A DNA stretch of 64,000 nucleotides from Chryseobacterium ginsenosidimutans (GTDB lineage Bacteria > Bacteroidota > Bacteroidia > Flavobacteriales > Weeksellaceae): NCBI RefSeq assembly GCF_030823405.1, contig NZ_JAUSXC010000001.1, positions 2,587,001 through 2,651,000 of the forward strand, in the 5' to 3' direction. The position numbers were made by a program, and so were the translations under genes. Each line of letters starts with the position of its first letter. Positions within the stretch are counted from its first letter, which is position 1. The notes beneath the pieces were generated by a model. It saw nothing but the letters and a program-made list of their open reading frames with translations. It searched no databases and was not told the DNA's origin. Of the stretch, positions 16,230-25,154 are shown piece after piece.

Positions 16230-16724
16230 ATGAAGAAAATTTTATTTAGTTCAATGTTTGTCATTTCTTGTCTGACCTTTGGACAAAATGTAAAAATGAA
16301 AAAAGGTATTGTAACAATTGATGATAAAGAATGGGCTAAATATGAAGGTTGTGGATTTCTAGATGCAGATTGTTCTATTCAGAAAAATGACGGGGAGGTT
16401 GCAATCATTCTTCATAAGGTTAATGACATTGCGAGCAGAGGTAAATTAAATAAAGATGGTGAGGTATCATGGTGTGAAGTGAAGTTCTTAGGAACAAATT
16501 TGTCTTATGAAATAATTGAAACTAATAAATCTACTGTTAAAACTCTTTACAAAACTGGAGTATTTAATGAAGATGGAAGTTTTAATATGGAGAAAGTTAA
16601 TAAGCTTGTTGAGAAATACGGGCAACAATTTTCTAAAAGATATTACCAAAATAACTCTACTCAGACAGTAATTATTCAAGACACAAGACCCGCAAACGGT
16701 GTTAATATTAGTGTAGGAAAATAA
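16230..16724 (+). CDS. Secreted protein of unknown function inside the atp operon
   Basis: 164 aa with a signal peptide ([19 protein letters not shown]). The mature part has three Cys (in [11 protein letters not shown] and SWCEV), alternating strand-like segments, and a C-terminal region of Lys/Tyr/Asn-rich sequence. I recognise no domain. It sits 16 bp after atpH and 31 bp before atpA in the same orientation with no terminator or promoter between, so it must be transcribed with the F1 genes. No known ATP synthase subunit is secreted, so this is an operon insertion with no obvious functional link. Codon use looks like its neighbours. Confidence 0.75.
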   Translation: MKKILFSSMFVISCLTFGQNVKMKKGIVTIDDKEWAKYEGCGFLDADCSIQKNDGEVAIILHKVNDIASRGKLNKDGEVSWCEVKFLGTNLSYEIIETNKSTVKTLYKTGVFNEDGSFNMEKVNKLVEKYGQQFSKRYYQNNSTQTVIIQDTRPANGVNISVGK

Positions 16725-16755
16725 AATTATTAAAAAAAGAAAAAACAACCATACA

Positions 16756-18333
16756 ATGGCAGAAATAAATCCGGCAGAAGTATCTGCGATCTTAAAACAG
16801 CAATTGGCCAACTTCGATACTCAATCAAACGTTGAGGAAGTAGGTACAGTTTTAACCATCGGTGATGGTATTGCTCGTGTATACGGGTTAGAAAACGTAC
16901 AATACGGAGAGTTGGTGAAATTTTCTAGTGATGTAGAAGGTATTGTACTTAACCTTGAAGAAGACAACGTAGGTGTTGCTCTACTTGGGGAAAGTAAACT
17001 AGTAAGAGAAGGAGATACCGTAAAAAGAACAAACAGAATCTCTTCTATCAAAGTAGGAGAAGGTATGTTGGGTAGAGTAGTTGATACTCTTGGTAATCCT
17101 ATCGATGGTAAAGGTCCTATTTCTGGGGAATTATACGAAATGCCTTTGGAAAGAAAAGCTCCTGGAGTTATCTTCAGACAGCCCGTAACTGAGCCTTTAC
17201 AAACAGGTATCGTTGCAATCGACTCTATGATCCCTGTAGGAAGAGGTCAGAGAGAGCTTATTATTGGTGACAGACAGACAGGTAAAACTACTGTTGCTAT
17301 CGATACAATCATCAACCAAAGAGAATTTTTTGATGCAGGTAATCCTGTATATTGTATATATGTTGCTATCGGGCAAAAAGCTTCTACAGTAGCACAAATC
17401 GTTAAAACTCTTTCTGATAAAGGAGCTTTGGCATATACTGTAATCGTTGCTGCTAACGCATCAGATCCGGTTCCTATGCAGGTGTATTCTGCAATGGCAG
17501 GTGCATCTATCGGCGAGTTCTTCAGAGACACTGGTAGACCGGCATTGATTATTTATGATGATTTATCTAAACAAGCAGTAGCTTACCGTGAGCTTTCTCT
17601 ATTATTGAGAAGACCACCGGGCCGTGAAGCTTATCCTGGAGACGTTTTCTATCTTCACTCAAGATTATTGGAAAGAGCAGCAAAAGTAATCGCTGATGAT
17701 ACTATTGCTAGCCAGATGAATGATTTACCTGAGTCTTTAAGACCAATCGTAAAAGGTGGTGGTTCATTAACGGCACTTCCAATTATCGAAACTCAAGCTG
17801 GTGACGTTTCTGCATATATTCCAACTAACGTAATCTCTATTACTGACGGACAGATCTTCTTGGAGTCTGATCTATTCAACTCAGGGGTTCGTCCGGCGAT
17901 CAACGTTGGTATCTCTGTATCGAGAGTAGGAGGTAATGCTCAGATCAAATCAATGAAAAAAGTTTCTGGTACGCTAAAATTAGACCAGGCTCAGTATAAA
18001 GAATTAGAAGCGTTTGCTAAATTCGGTTCAGACCTTGATGCTTCTACTTTAGCGGTTATCTCTAAAGGGGAAAGAAACGTAGAGCTTCTTAAGCAGCCGG
18101 TAAATTCTCCTCTTCCTGTAGATAGCCAGGTTGCTATGATCTATGCAGGTACAGAGAACTTGATGAGAAACGTTCCTATCAAAAAAGTAAAAGAATTCCA
18201 AATCGAATATATCGAGTTCTTAAGATCTAAGCATCCTGAAACTATGGCTGCTCTTAAAGCTGGGAAAATCGATGATTCAATCACAGGTGTTCTTAAGCAG
18301 GCTGCTAATGATTTAGCTTCTAAATATAACTAA
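16756..18333 (+). CDS. atpA: ATP synthase F1 subunit alpha
   Basis: 525 aa; Walker A GDRQTGKT (171-178), the conserved [17 protein letters not shown] segment, the [17 protein letters not shown]alker B region and arginine-finger region [14 protein letters not shown]. Catalytic-site partner of beta; atpD is not present in this window, as commonly in Bacteroidota where atpD-atpC are a separate unit. Confidence 0.98.
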   Translation: MAEINPAEVSAILKQQLANFDTQSNVEEVGTVLTIGDGIARVYGLENVQYGELVKFSSDVEGIVLNLEEDNVGVALLGESKLVREGDTVKRTNRISSIKVGEGMLGRVVDTLGNPIDGKGPISGELYEMPLERKAPGVIFRQPVTEPLQTGIVAIDSMIPVGRGQRELIIGDRQTGKTTVAIDTIINQREFFDAGNPVYCIYVAIGQKASTVAQIVKTLSDKGALAYTVIVAANASDPVPMQVYSAMAGASIGEFFRDTGRPALIIYDDLSKQAVAYRELSLLLRRPPGREAYPGDVFYLHSRLLERAAKVIADDTIASQMNDLPESLRPIVKGGGSLTALPIIETQAGDVSAYIPTNVISITDGQIFLESDLFNSGVRPAINVGISVSRVGGNAQIKSMKKVSGTLKLDQAQYKELEAFAKFGSDLDASTLAVISKGERNVELLKQPVNSPLPVDSQVAMIYAGTENLMRNVPIKKVKEFQIEYIEFLRSKHPETMAALKAGKIDDSITGVLKQAANDLASKYN

Positions 18334-18336
18334 AAA

Positions 18337-18397
18337 TTCAATGTTTAAGGTTTAAATTCAATGTTTAGACCTTAAACTTTAGACCTTAAACCTTGAA
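18337..18397. repeat. Word-repeat hairpin between atpA and atpG
   Basis: The 20-nt arms 18337-18356 and 18378-18397 are inverted copies with one mismatch and one G-T wobble; the words TTCAATGTTTA and GACCTTAAAC each occur twice as direct repeats. The whole atpA-atpG spacer is made of this repeat. Confidence 0.7.
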
Positions 18398-18405
18398 CCA
18401 AAATA

Positions 18406-19275
18406 ATGGCAAACTTAAAAGAAATACGAGGCAGAATCAGTTCAATTTCATCTACGATGCAAATTACACGTGCTATGAAAATGGTTTCCGCTGCGAAACT
18501 TAAAAAAGCACAGGATGCAATCGTAATGTTAAGACCTTATTCTGAAAAACTACAGGAGCTTATCCAGAATGTGAATTCTAGCTCAGATCCTGATCAGGTT
18601 TCTATTTATGCTCAAAAAAGAGAGGTTAAAAGAGTGCTTTTCATCGCTGTTACTTCCAACAGGGGTTTGGCAGGTGCATTCAACTCTAATATTGTGAAAG
18701 AACTGAACGTTCAGTTTCAAAATAATGCTCAATATGAAGTTGAAGTTCTTTCAATAGGTAAAAAAGCGTACGATGCTGTAAGAAAAACACGTACAGTGTA
18801 TTCTAATGAAAGTGCTGTTTTTGATAATCTGAACTTTGATGCAGTTGCTAATGTTACTGAAGCGGTAATGAGCAGTTTCAGAGAAGGTAAATTTGACGAA
18901 GTTTATGTTATTTATAACAAATTCGTTAATGCTGCCACTCAGGAAGTTACTGCAGAAAAACTTCTTCCTATTACGATGGCTGAAGTTAACGCTGCAGAAC
19001 CTCAGGTAGAAACAGATTATATTTTTGAGCCAAACAGAGCAGAAATCTTGGATAATTTGATTCCTAAATCTATTAAAACTCAGGTTTTCAAAGCTGTTTT
19101 AGATTCTGTAGCATCTGAGCACGGTGCAAGAATGACAGCAATGCACAAAGCAACGGATAATGCGCAGGAGCTGAAAAATGATCTTGTAATCTTCTACAAC
19201 AAAGCAAGACAGGCTGCAATTACAAACGAGATCTTAGAGATCGTTTCAGGAGCAGAAGCCTTAAAGAATTCTTAA
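18406..19275 (+). CDS. atpG: ATP synthase F1 subunit gamma
   Basis: 289 aa; N-terminal IRGRISSISSTMQITRAMKMVSAAKL and C-terminal ASEHGARMTAMHKATDNA plus NKARQAAITNEILEIVSGA are the two long helices of the rotor shaft (motifs given by short ends only). Last gene of the operon; a strong terminator follows at 19298. Confidence 0.97.
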   Translation: MANLKEIRGRISSISSTMQITRAMKMVSAAKLKKAQDAIVMLRPYSEKLQELIQNVNSSSDPDQVSIYAQKREVKRVLFIAVTSNRGLAGAFNSNIVKELNVQFQNNAQYEVEVLSIGKKAYDAVRKTRTVYSNESAVFDNLNFDAVANVTEAVMSSFREGKFDEVYVIYNKFVNAATQEVTAEKLLPITMAEVNAAEPQVETDYIFEPNRAEILDNLIPKSIKTQVFKAVLDSVASEHGARMTAMHKATDNAQELKNDLVIFYNKARQAAITNEILEIVSGAEALKNS

Positions 19276-19297
19276 AGAATTATTTTAACATAATATT

Positions 19298-19326
19298 AAA
19301 GCATCGTGGTATACGATGCTTTTTTT
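19298..19326 (+). terminator. Terminator of the atp operon
   Basis: AAAGCATCGT / ACGATGCTTT stem followed by a T-run, 22 bp after the atpG stop. Confidence 0.9.
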
Positions 19327-19343
19327 GTTATTTTTATTTTATA

Positions 19344-19351
19344 TATCTTTG
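19344..19351 (+). promoter_or_regulatory. Promoter -7 element of the CorC/HlyC gene
   Basis: TATCTTTG, 26 bp before the ATG at 19378. Confidence 0.65.
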
Positions 19352-19377
19352 TATCAATAAATTTATATTATTTCTAA

Positions 19378-20736
19378 ATGGACTCGGACATAGTCAGGCT
19401 TTTGTTGGCATTATTTCTTGTATTATTAAATGGCTTTTTCGTAGCCGCAGAATTTTCGATTGTTAAAGTTCGTTATTCACAAATCCAGTTAAAAGCAGCC
19501 GAAGGTAACTCTATGGCAAAGCAGGCAGAGCATATCATCAAACATCTTGATGAGTATCTTTCTGCAACACAGCTTGGTATTACGTTAGCATCTCTTGCAT
19601 TAGGTTGGGTGGGTGAAAGTGCCTTACATCACGTGGTGGAAAATACTTTCCATTCGTTGAATATTGAATTAGCCCAGACAACAATTACCACCATATCCGT
19701 GGTTACCAGTTTTGTATTAATCACCGTAATGCACATTGTATTTGGTGAACTTATCCCAAAATCTATTGCAATCCGAAAATCGGAAGCTACTACAATGGCG
19801 ACTGCCGTGCCGTTGAGAGTTTTTTATACTATTTTCAAGCCATTTATCTGGTTGATGAATTTAATGTCTAATACTTTTTTAAGATTAGTAAAAATTCACC
19901 CGGCATCAGAGCAGGAAATTCACTCTACAGAAGAGCTTCAGCTTTTGGTAAAACAAAGTGCTGACAGTGGAGAAATAGAGGAAGAGAATTATGAGATCAT
20001 CAAAAATGCATTTGATTTTACAGATCATTCTGCAAAACAGATCATGGTTCCGCGCCAGAACATTACATCAATTGATTTTGAGGAAGATATTAACGATATT
20101 ATCAATAAAATCATGGACAGCGGGTATTCTCGTATTCCCGTCTATGTAGATTCAATCGATAACATCACCGGTATTTTATATACAAAAGAAATTATCCGTG
20201 AATTTGTCAGAAGAAAAGGCGAAATTAATCATGAAGATTTAAAAGAATTAATGCGTGATGCATTTTTCGTAGTCGGAAGCAAGAAAATTTCAGATTTATT
20301 GAAAATTTTCCAACAGAAAAAGCAGCATTTGGCCATTGTTATTGATGAATTTGGTGGTACAGAAGGTATTATCACGCTTGAAGATATTTTAGAAGAATTG
20401 GTAGGAGAAATTCAGGATGAAGAGGATGACGAAGAAAAGATTGTAGACAAAATAGGGCATAATACCTATTGGGTTCAGGCAACACAGCCTTTAGACGAGA
20501 TTAATGAATTCTTGCCTAAAAGGTTATCTCTCTCGGAAGAAAGCGAGTACAATTCATTAGCAGGATTCATTCTCCATGCTCTGGAAGACATTCCGGAAGA
20601 AAATCAGGAGTTTGATCTTGAAAATTATCATTTTAAGATTCTAAAAATGAATAATAAAAGTGTGGAGTTGGTAGAGTTGGTGTATGATGAGCCAAATAAT
20701 ATAAATGACCTTGCAGATAAAATAGGAGAAGTTTAA
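19378..20736 (+). CDS. Hemolysin/CorC family membrane protein (CNNM-CBS)
   Basis: 452 aa. Domain order: CNNM/DUF21 membrane domain (1-190) with three or four helices and the conserved GWVGE and FGELIPKSIAIRKSE elements; two CBS domains (about 210-335; IMVPRQNITSIDF, SRIPVYVDSIDNITGILYTKE, VIDEFGGTEGIITLEDILEELVGEI); CorC_HlyC domain at the C-terminus. The family exports or regulates Mg2+/Co2+ at the inner membrane. Followed by clpS after 22 bp, probably co-transcribed. Confidence 0.92.
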   Translation: MDSDIVRLLLALFLVLLNGFFVAAEFSIVKVRYSQIQLKAAEGNSMAKQAEHIIKHLDEYLSATQLGITLASLALGWVGESALHHVVENTFHSLNIELAQTTITTISVVTSFVLITVMHIVFGELIPKSIAIRKSEATTMATAVPLRVFYTIFKPFIWLMNLMSNTFLRLVKIHPASEQEIHSTEELQLLVKQSADSGEIEEENYEIIKNAFDFTDHSAKQIMVPRQNITSIDFEEDINDIINKIMDSGYSRIPVYVDSIDNITGILYTKEIIREFVRRKGEINHEDLKELMRDAFFVVGSKKISDLLKIFQQKKQHLAIVIDEFGGTEGIITLEDILEELVGEIQDEEDDEEKIVDKIGHNTYWVQATQPLDEINEFLPKRLSLSEESEYNSLAGFILHALEDIPEENQEFDLENYHFKILKMNNKSVELVELVYDEPNNINDLADKIGEV

Positions 20737-20758
20737 TAAACTTTTAAATAAAATTAAA

Positions 20759-21064
20759 ATGATTTTTTATAACAGTATAAAAGATTACGAAGATCCTAAA
20801 CGTCAGTACGAAGAAGAAGTTCTCGTTTTAGACGATACGGACGAAATTTACAAATTGGTCTTACATAACGATGATATTCATACTTTCGATTATGTGATAG
20901 ATTCTTTAATTGAAATTTGTAAGCATACGTTAGAACAAGCTGAGCAATGTACAATGCTGGTGCATTACAAAGGAAAATGCACGGTAAAAACCGGCTCAAT
21001 TGATATTCTTAAACCAATGCACGAGAAATTAATTTCAAGAGAATTAACAAGCGAAATAGTATAA
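20759..21064 (+). CDS. clpS: ATP-dependent Clp protease adaptor ClpS
   Basis: 101 aa; core YKLVLHNDDIHTFDYVIDSL matches the ClpS signature in which the Asn-Asp pair and downstream hydrophobic residues bind N-degrons, followed by A-x-x-C-T-M-x-VHYKGKC. It delivers N-end rule substrates to ClpAP or ClpCP. Length and order are typical. Terminator at 21104-21134. Confidence 0.93.
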   Translation: MIFYNSIKDYEDPKRQYEEEVLVLDDTDEIYKLVLHNDDIHTFDYVIDSLIEICKHTLEQAEQCTMLVHYKGKCTVKTGSIDILKPMHEKLISRELTSEIV

Positions 21065-21103
21065 TTAATTTGTAATTATCAAATAAAAATTAACTGAAAA
21101 AAT

Positions 21104-21134
21104 AAATCCGGTGTTTATACACCGGATTTTTTCA
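21104..21134 (+). terminator. Terminator after clpS
   Basis: AAATCCGGTGT / ACACCGGATTT perfect stem, loop TTAT, then a T-run. Confidence 0.92.
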
Positions 21135-21156
21135 TGGAAGAAATTCAGCTTTCATT

Positions 21157-21180
21157 ATTTTAGTTGCATCCAACTAAAAT
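21157..21180. promoter_or_regulatory. Operator-like dyad over the udk promoter
   Basis: Perfect 10-bp inverted repeat ATTTTAGTTG-CATC-CAACTAAAAT overlapping the -33 region and spacer of the udk promoter. The TAGTTG/CAACTA arms look like MarR-type operators; the regulator is not identified. Confidence 0.6.
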
Positions 21181-21190
21181 AGTATATTTG
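21164..21190 (+). promoter_or_regulatory. Promoter of udk
   Basis: TTG (21164-21166), 16-bp spacer, TATATTTG (21183-21190); ATG at 21216. Confidence 0.7.
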
Positions 21191-21215
21191 TAAAACTATA
21201 AAGAAATAAAAAAGA

Positions 21216-21830
21216 ATGCTTGTAATAGGAATTGCAGGAGGTACAGGATCCGGCAAAACTACGGTTGTTGACAAGATACTCCAACAGCTTGATGTAGAAG
21301 GAATGAATATCCTTTCTCAGGATAATTATTATCATGATAATCATAATCTTACACTTACGGAAAGAGAGGCTTTAAACTACGATCATCCAAAGTCTATCGA
21401 TTTTGATTTATTAATAAAACACATAAAAGCTTTAAAGAATAATGAGCCGATTGAGCAGCCGATTTACAGCTTTGTTACGCATTCCAGAACCGGAGATCAT
21501 GTAACTGTAGAACCTAGAAATGTATTGGTTGTAGAAGGAATTTTGGTGCTTACAAACAAAGAATTGTTAAAAGAATTTGATTTGAAAGTGTTTGTTCATG
21601 CAGATTCTGACGAAAGACTGATCCGAAGAATCCGAAGAGATACGCAGGACAGAGGAAGAGACCTGGGAGAAGTTTTGCACCGTTATCAGACGACTTTGAA
21701 GCCGATGCATCAGGAATTTATTGAGCCTTCAAAAAATGAAGCCGACCTTATTATTCCCAATATGAGGCAGAATTCCGTAGCGATTGATTTTTTAACTACT
21801 GTTATTAAAAATTCGTTGAGAAAACATTAA
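21216..21830 (+). CDS. udk: Uridine kinase
   Basis: 204 aa. Walker A GGTGSGKTT (residues 8-16), QDNYY(H) after strand 2, YDHPKSIDFD substrate region and RRIRRDTQDRGR lid match bacterial uridine/cytidine kinase. It phosphorylates uridine and cytidine with ATP or GTP in pyrimidine salvage. First gene of a likely operon: the next ATG is 3 bp after its stop. The dyad at 21157-21180 suggests regulated transcription. Confidence 0.95.
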   Translation: MLVIGIAGGTGSGKTTVVDKILQQLDVEGMNILSQDNYYHDNHNLTLTEREALNYDHPKSIDFDLLIKHIKALKNNEPIEQPIYSFVTHSRTGDHVTVEPRNVLVVEGILVLTNKELLKEFDLKVFVHADSDERLIRRIRRDTQDRGRDLGEVLHRYQTTLKPMHQEFIEPSKNEADLIIPNMRQNSVAIDFLTTVIKNSLRKH

Positions 21831-21833
21831 AAA

Positions 21834-22190
21834 ATGAAAGAAAACAAACTTATTAAGGACATCCAGCCAAAGTCTGAAACTTTTAAAGTTATTCAAAAAT
21901 ATTTTTTGAATAAATACACCATTACGATCTGTATGTTTCTGATCTGGATGATTTTCTTTGATAAAACGTCGTTTTTGGTAATTAATGAGTTGAACGGTGA
22001 GATCAACAAATACGAAGAACAGCTACAATATTATAAAACGGAATACGAAAAAAATGATACGTTTTATAAAAAATTGATGAATAATAAATCTGAAAAAGAA
22101 AAATACGCAAGAGAAAATTATTTTATGAAAAAACCGGATGAAGAGATTTTTATTCTGGTGGTTGACAGCGCAAATGTTGCCAAGAAATAA
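21834..22190 (+). CDS. FtsB/DivIC-family cell division protein
   Basis: 118 aa: cytoplasmic N-terminus, one membrane helix (about residues 30-49, ITICMFLIWMIFFDKTSFLV), a coiled coil (50-90, rich in Glu, Lys, Tyr) and a short C-terminal domain with YARENYFMKKPDEEIF, the FtsB/DivIC signature. Part of the FtsQ-FtsL-FtsB divisome bridge at the septum. Placed next to udk, which is common in flavobacteria. Confidence 0.85.
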   Translation: MKENKLIKDIQPKSETFKVIQKYFLNKYTITICMFLIWMIFFDKTSFLVINELNGEINKYEEQLQYYKTEYEKNDTFYKKLMNNKSEKEKYARENYFMKKPDEEIFILVVDSANVAKK

Positions 22191-22231
22191 TATCATAATT
22201 AATACCTCTACAACTTATAATTCTACACTAA

Positions 22232-23392
22232 ATGTCAAATAATACATTTCCAAACTGGGAAAATTTAGTAAAAAAACAACTTAAAACCGACGATATTTAT
22301 TCTGTTCTGAAAAAAGAAAATTTAGAAGGGATCGATGTGAAACCTTTCTATGATTCAGTTCAGAAACCTTTGGTAAACCTCCCGAAAATTGAAGAAAGTA
22401 CCCACTTGGTTGCCACATATCACGAAAGTCTGGAAGAAGATGTTTTTGCATTTATTCTAGACCGAAATGTAGAAAATCTTGAAGAGAAAACAATTTTCGT
22501 TAATAATGTTGATTTGGCAGGACACATCAGTCCGAAGGAAGAAGATCAGTATTTTTCATTAGTAGATGTTTTTGATGAAAAAAATGCTGTGATTGACAAT
22601 CAGTTGGTGAAAGAATTATTAGCAAAACAATTCAGAAGAAATATTTGTGTAGATATTTCTCTTCATCAGAATGCGGGAGCTTCAATTTACCAGCAATTAG
22701 GGATTGCTTTGGCAAAAACAAAAGAATTGGTTGAATTGTATGGCCCTGAGATTTTAAATAAATTGATTTTCAAAATTGCTGTCGGAGGAAATTACTTCTT
22801 TGAAATGGCGAAATTGAGAGCTTTTAAGATGGTTTTCAATCAACTTTCAAAAGAATATGATTTAAACGAGATTCCATATATTTTTGCAGAAACTTCTTTG
22901 AGAAATAAGGCTGTTGCTGACAGTGAAAATAATCTGATCCGCTCGACTTTAGAATTGGCTTCTGCAATGATTGGCGGAGCTGATGCAGTTTTCAGTAATA
23001 ATTATCTGGTTGACAGAAGTACAGATATTTCGGAAGAAATTTCTTTCAAGCAACAGATTGTTTTGGCTTACGAAAGTATCATCAATGTTTTTGAAGATGC
23101 TTCAAACGGAAGTTATTATGTTGAAGACATCACACAGCAAATCGCGGAAAAATCTTGGGCGTTTTTTGTTGAAATTGAAGAAACAGGAGGTTATCTGGAA
23201 CTTTTAAAACAAGGAATTATCCAGAAAAAGATATACGATCATGCTATTGAAGAACAAAAATGGGTTGAAGAAGGGAAAATAAAGCTGATCGGAGTTAATT
23301 TATATCCAAAATTAGACGTTAAAAAATCAGTTGATGATCTTTACAATGAAAAAGAAATAAAAGCCGTTCGTTGGGCTGAAATGTTTGAGTAA
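22232..23392 (+). CDS. Methylmalonyl-CoA mutase small (beta) subunit-like protein
   Basis: 386 aa resembling the TIM-barrel part of the methylmalonyl-CoA mutase small subunit (FPNWENLVKKQLK at the start; FAETSLRNKA and LASAMIGGADAVF later). The usual small subunit is much longer and ends in a degenerate B12-binding domain, which is missing. The large subunit that binds B12 is not next to it in this window. By family it pairs with the large subunit in the succinyl-CoA/methylmalonyl-CoA interconversion. Overlaps the DinB gene start by 1 bp (TAATG). Confidence 0.8.
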   Translation: MSNNTFPNWENLVKKQLKTDDIYSVLKKENLEGIDVKPFYDSVQKPLVNLPKIEESTHLVATYHESLEEDVFAFILDRNVENLEEKTIFVNNVDLAGHISPKEEDQYFSLVDVFDEKNAVIDNQLVKELLAKQFRRNICVDISLHQNAGASIYQQLGIALAKTKELVELYGPEILNKLIFKIAVGGNYFFEMAKLRAFKMVFNQLSKEYDLNEIPYIFAETSLRNKAVADSENNLIRSTLELASAMIGGADAVFSNNYLVDRSTDISEEISFKQQIVLAYESIINVFEDASNGSYYVEDITQQIAEKSWAFFVEIEETGGYLELLKQGIIQKKIYDHAIEEQKWVEEGKIKLIGVNLYPKLDVKKSVDDLYNEKEIKAVRWAEMFE

Positions 23393-23832
23393 TGAAAGAA
23401 AAACTGGTTGATTTATTTGAATATACCTATCATTTCAACAAAGAAATGATTACAGTTATTTCTGAAAATCTTGAAAAGATTGATGAAAAAACAATCAGTT
23501 TAATTAATCATACGTTGAATGCTCAGCAGGTTTGGAATTCAAGGATTTTGGGTGAAAAATCTTTTGAAGTCTGGCAAATTAATCCGTTTGAAAATTTAGA
23601 AGAAATTAATTATCAAAATTATTTGAAAAGTATTCAGATTGTTGAAAATTCAGATTTCGACCAAAGAGTTGAGTATCATAATTCAAAAGGCACTAAATTT
23701 GAAAACACTATTTTTGAGATGCTTTTTCAGGCGATCAATCATTCAACTTATCACAGAGGACAGATCAATTCGTTGCTGAAACAAAGCGACATTGATCCTA
23801 TATTGACCGATTATATTTTTTATAAAAGATAA
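23392..23832 (+). CDS. DinB-like four-helix protein
   Basis: 146 aa, all-helical, with His in INHTLNAQQVW and in QAINHSTYHRGQI, placed as in the DinB/YfiT metal-binding superfamily (three His). Family members act as thiol transferases or metal-dependent hydrolases; the substrate is unknown. Translationally coupled to the mutase gene through TAATG. The downstream GTG-started methyltransferase is 36 bp away. Confidence 0.78.
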   Translation: MKEKLVDLFEYTYHFNKEMITVISENLEKIDEKTISLINHTLNAQQVWNSRILGEKSFEVWQINPFENLEEINYQNYLKSIQIVENSDFDQRVEYHNSKGTKFENTIFEMLFQAINHSTYHRGQINSLLKQSDIDPILTDYIFYKR

Positions 23833-23868
23833 ATAAAACGTAATCATCGTGTAAATCTGAGAAAATCT

Positions 23869-25017
23869 GTGGTTAAAGAAGTTTTAAAAGAAGAAATTCA
23901 AAAATATATCAACGCAAATCTACACGTAGATCTGCACTCATTACTATTAAAAAAATCCCCGTTTCCAGAAGTTTCAATACAGGAAATTGTTCAGCAGATC
24001 AAAGGAAAACAGGTCGCCCAGAAAAAGTTTCCATTTTTATTAAAGGAAGGAATTATTTTTCCACCACAATTAAATTTAGAACAATCTTCATCTGAAAAAA
24101 CAGCACTTTACAAATCGGAAATTTTAAAAGGAAAAAAGTTTATTGATCTGACAAGCGGTTTCGGAATTGATGCGTACTATTTATCTCAAAATTTTGAAGA
24201 TGTTACTTTGGTTGAACAAAATTCAGAACTTTTAGAAATTGTTGAAAATAACTGGCATATTTTAGGTAAAAAAGCAACATTTATCAATCAGAAACTGGAA
24301 AATTTTTTAAATAAAAATAAAGAAACATTTGATGTCATTTATCTTGATCCGGCTCGAAGAGATCAGAATAAAAATAAAGTCTTTCTTTTGGAAGATTTAT
24401 CACCAAATATAATAGAAATTCAGAAAAAGCTGCTTTCTATTTCAAATAAAGTGGTAATAAAATTATCGCCGTTAATCGATTTAAAATATCTGATTTCAGT
24501 ATTGCCAAATATTGTCAGAATTGAAATTATTGCAGTTAAAAATGATGTAAAAGAAGTGGTCATCTTCTTGTCAAATGAAAATTCGGGACAAATTATTTGC
24601 AATTGCGTGAATCTCGAAAATGAAGAATCGAATTTTACTTTTAAGTTTGGAGAAGAAGAAAATGCTCATGCAGAATATTCTGAACCAGAAAAGTTTATTT
24701 ATATTCCCAATAATTCTATTTTAAAAGCGGGAATTTTCAATTTAATTTCAGAAAAATTTAAGTTAAAAAAACTTCATCCAAATTCTCATTTTTATACCTC
24801 AAATGATAAATTATATAACTTTCCCGGAAGAGTTTTTGAAATAGAAGTGATTGATGCTAAGCAGATTAAAAAGAAAAGTCAGTTTAATATTATTTCAAAA
24901 AATTATCCATTAAAACCGGAAGAGATCAAGAAAAAGTATGGCTTAAAAGATGGTGGAAAAAGTTATCTTATTTTTACACAATCCAAAAAAGGTAAAATAA
25001 TATTAAAATCAGTATAA
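23869..25017 (+). CDS. Class I SAM methyltransferase with THUMP-like C-terminal domain
   Basis: 382 aa. An N-terminal helical region (SLLLKKSPFPEVS, SSSEKTALYKSE) precedes a Rossmann methyltransferase domain with the SAM loop IDLTSGFGIDAYYLS and catalytic-type motif YLDPARRD. The C-terminal part matches the THUMP-like/ferredoxin-like region of this Bacteroidota family (PG_1098 type). A role in RNA modification is inferred. The start is GTG at 23869; no in-frame ATG exists between the DinB stop and the conserved region, so start confidence is moderate. Confidence 0.8.
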   Translation: MVKEVLKEEIQKYINANLHVDLHSLLLKKSPFPEVSIQEIVQQIKGKQVAQKKFPFLLKEGIIFPPQLNLEQSSSEKTALYKSEILKGKKFIDLTSGFGIDAYYLSQNFEDVTLVEQNSELLEIVENNWHILGKKATFINQKLENFLNKNKETFDVIYLDPARRDQNKNKVFLLEDLSPNIIEIQKKLLSISNKVVIKLSPLIDLKYLISVLPNIVRIEIIAVKNDVKEVVIFLSNENSGQIICNCVNLENEESNFTFKFGEEENAHAEYSEPEKFIYIPNNSILKAGIFNLISEKFKLKKLHPNSHFYTSNDKLYNFPGRVFEIEVIDAKQIKKKSQFNIISKNYPLKPEEIKKKYGLKDGGKSYLIFTQSKKGKIILKSV

Positions 25018-25022
25018 AAATG

Positions 25023-25053
25023 TTGCCGTAAAATGCAATATTTCTTAATTTTG
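25023..25053 (+). promoter_or_regulatory. Promoter upstream of the 21-codon ORF
   Basis: TTG (25023-25025), 20-bp spacer, TAATTTTG (25046-25053), 19 bp before the ATG at 25073. Confidence 0.65.
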
Positions 25054-25072
25054 GGCAATCAAAAATTGAAAC

Positions 25073-25138
25073 ATGAAATCGCTTGCTGGTAAATTAAGCA
25101 GAACCGACTACAATAATGCGATTCCATATGACCTTTAA
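25073..25138 (+). CDS. Putative 21-aa peptide
   Basis: ATG to TAA, 21 codons; peptide begins MKSLAGKLSRTDYNN and ends AIPYDL. It has a consensus promoter directly upstream and ends 16 bp before the start of the lipoprotein gene. No hydrophobic stretch or Cys. It could be a leader peptide, a small free-standing protein, or chance; I recognise no family. Confidence 0.35.
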   Translation: MKSLAGKLSRTDYNNAIPYDL

Positions 25139-25154
25139 AAAATAAATTTTGCAT

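Noticed and set aside
23841..23871. Extension of the methyltransferase start upstream to before the GTG
   Set aside because: Sequence between the DinB stop and the GTG resembles a common non-coding word (AATCTG repeated), and no ATG or TTG exists there in frame.
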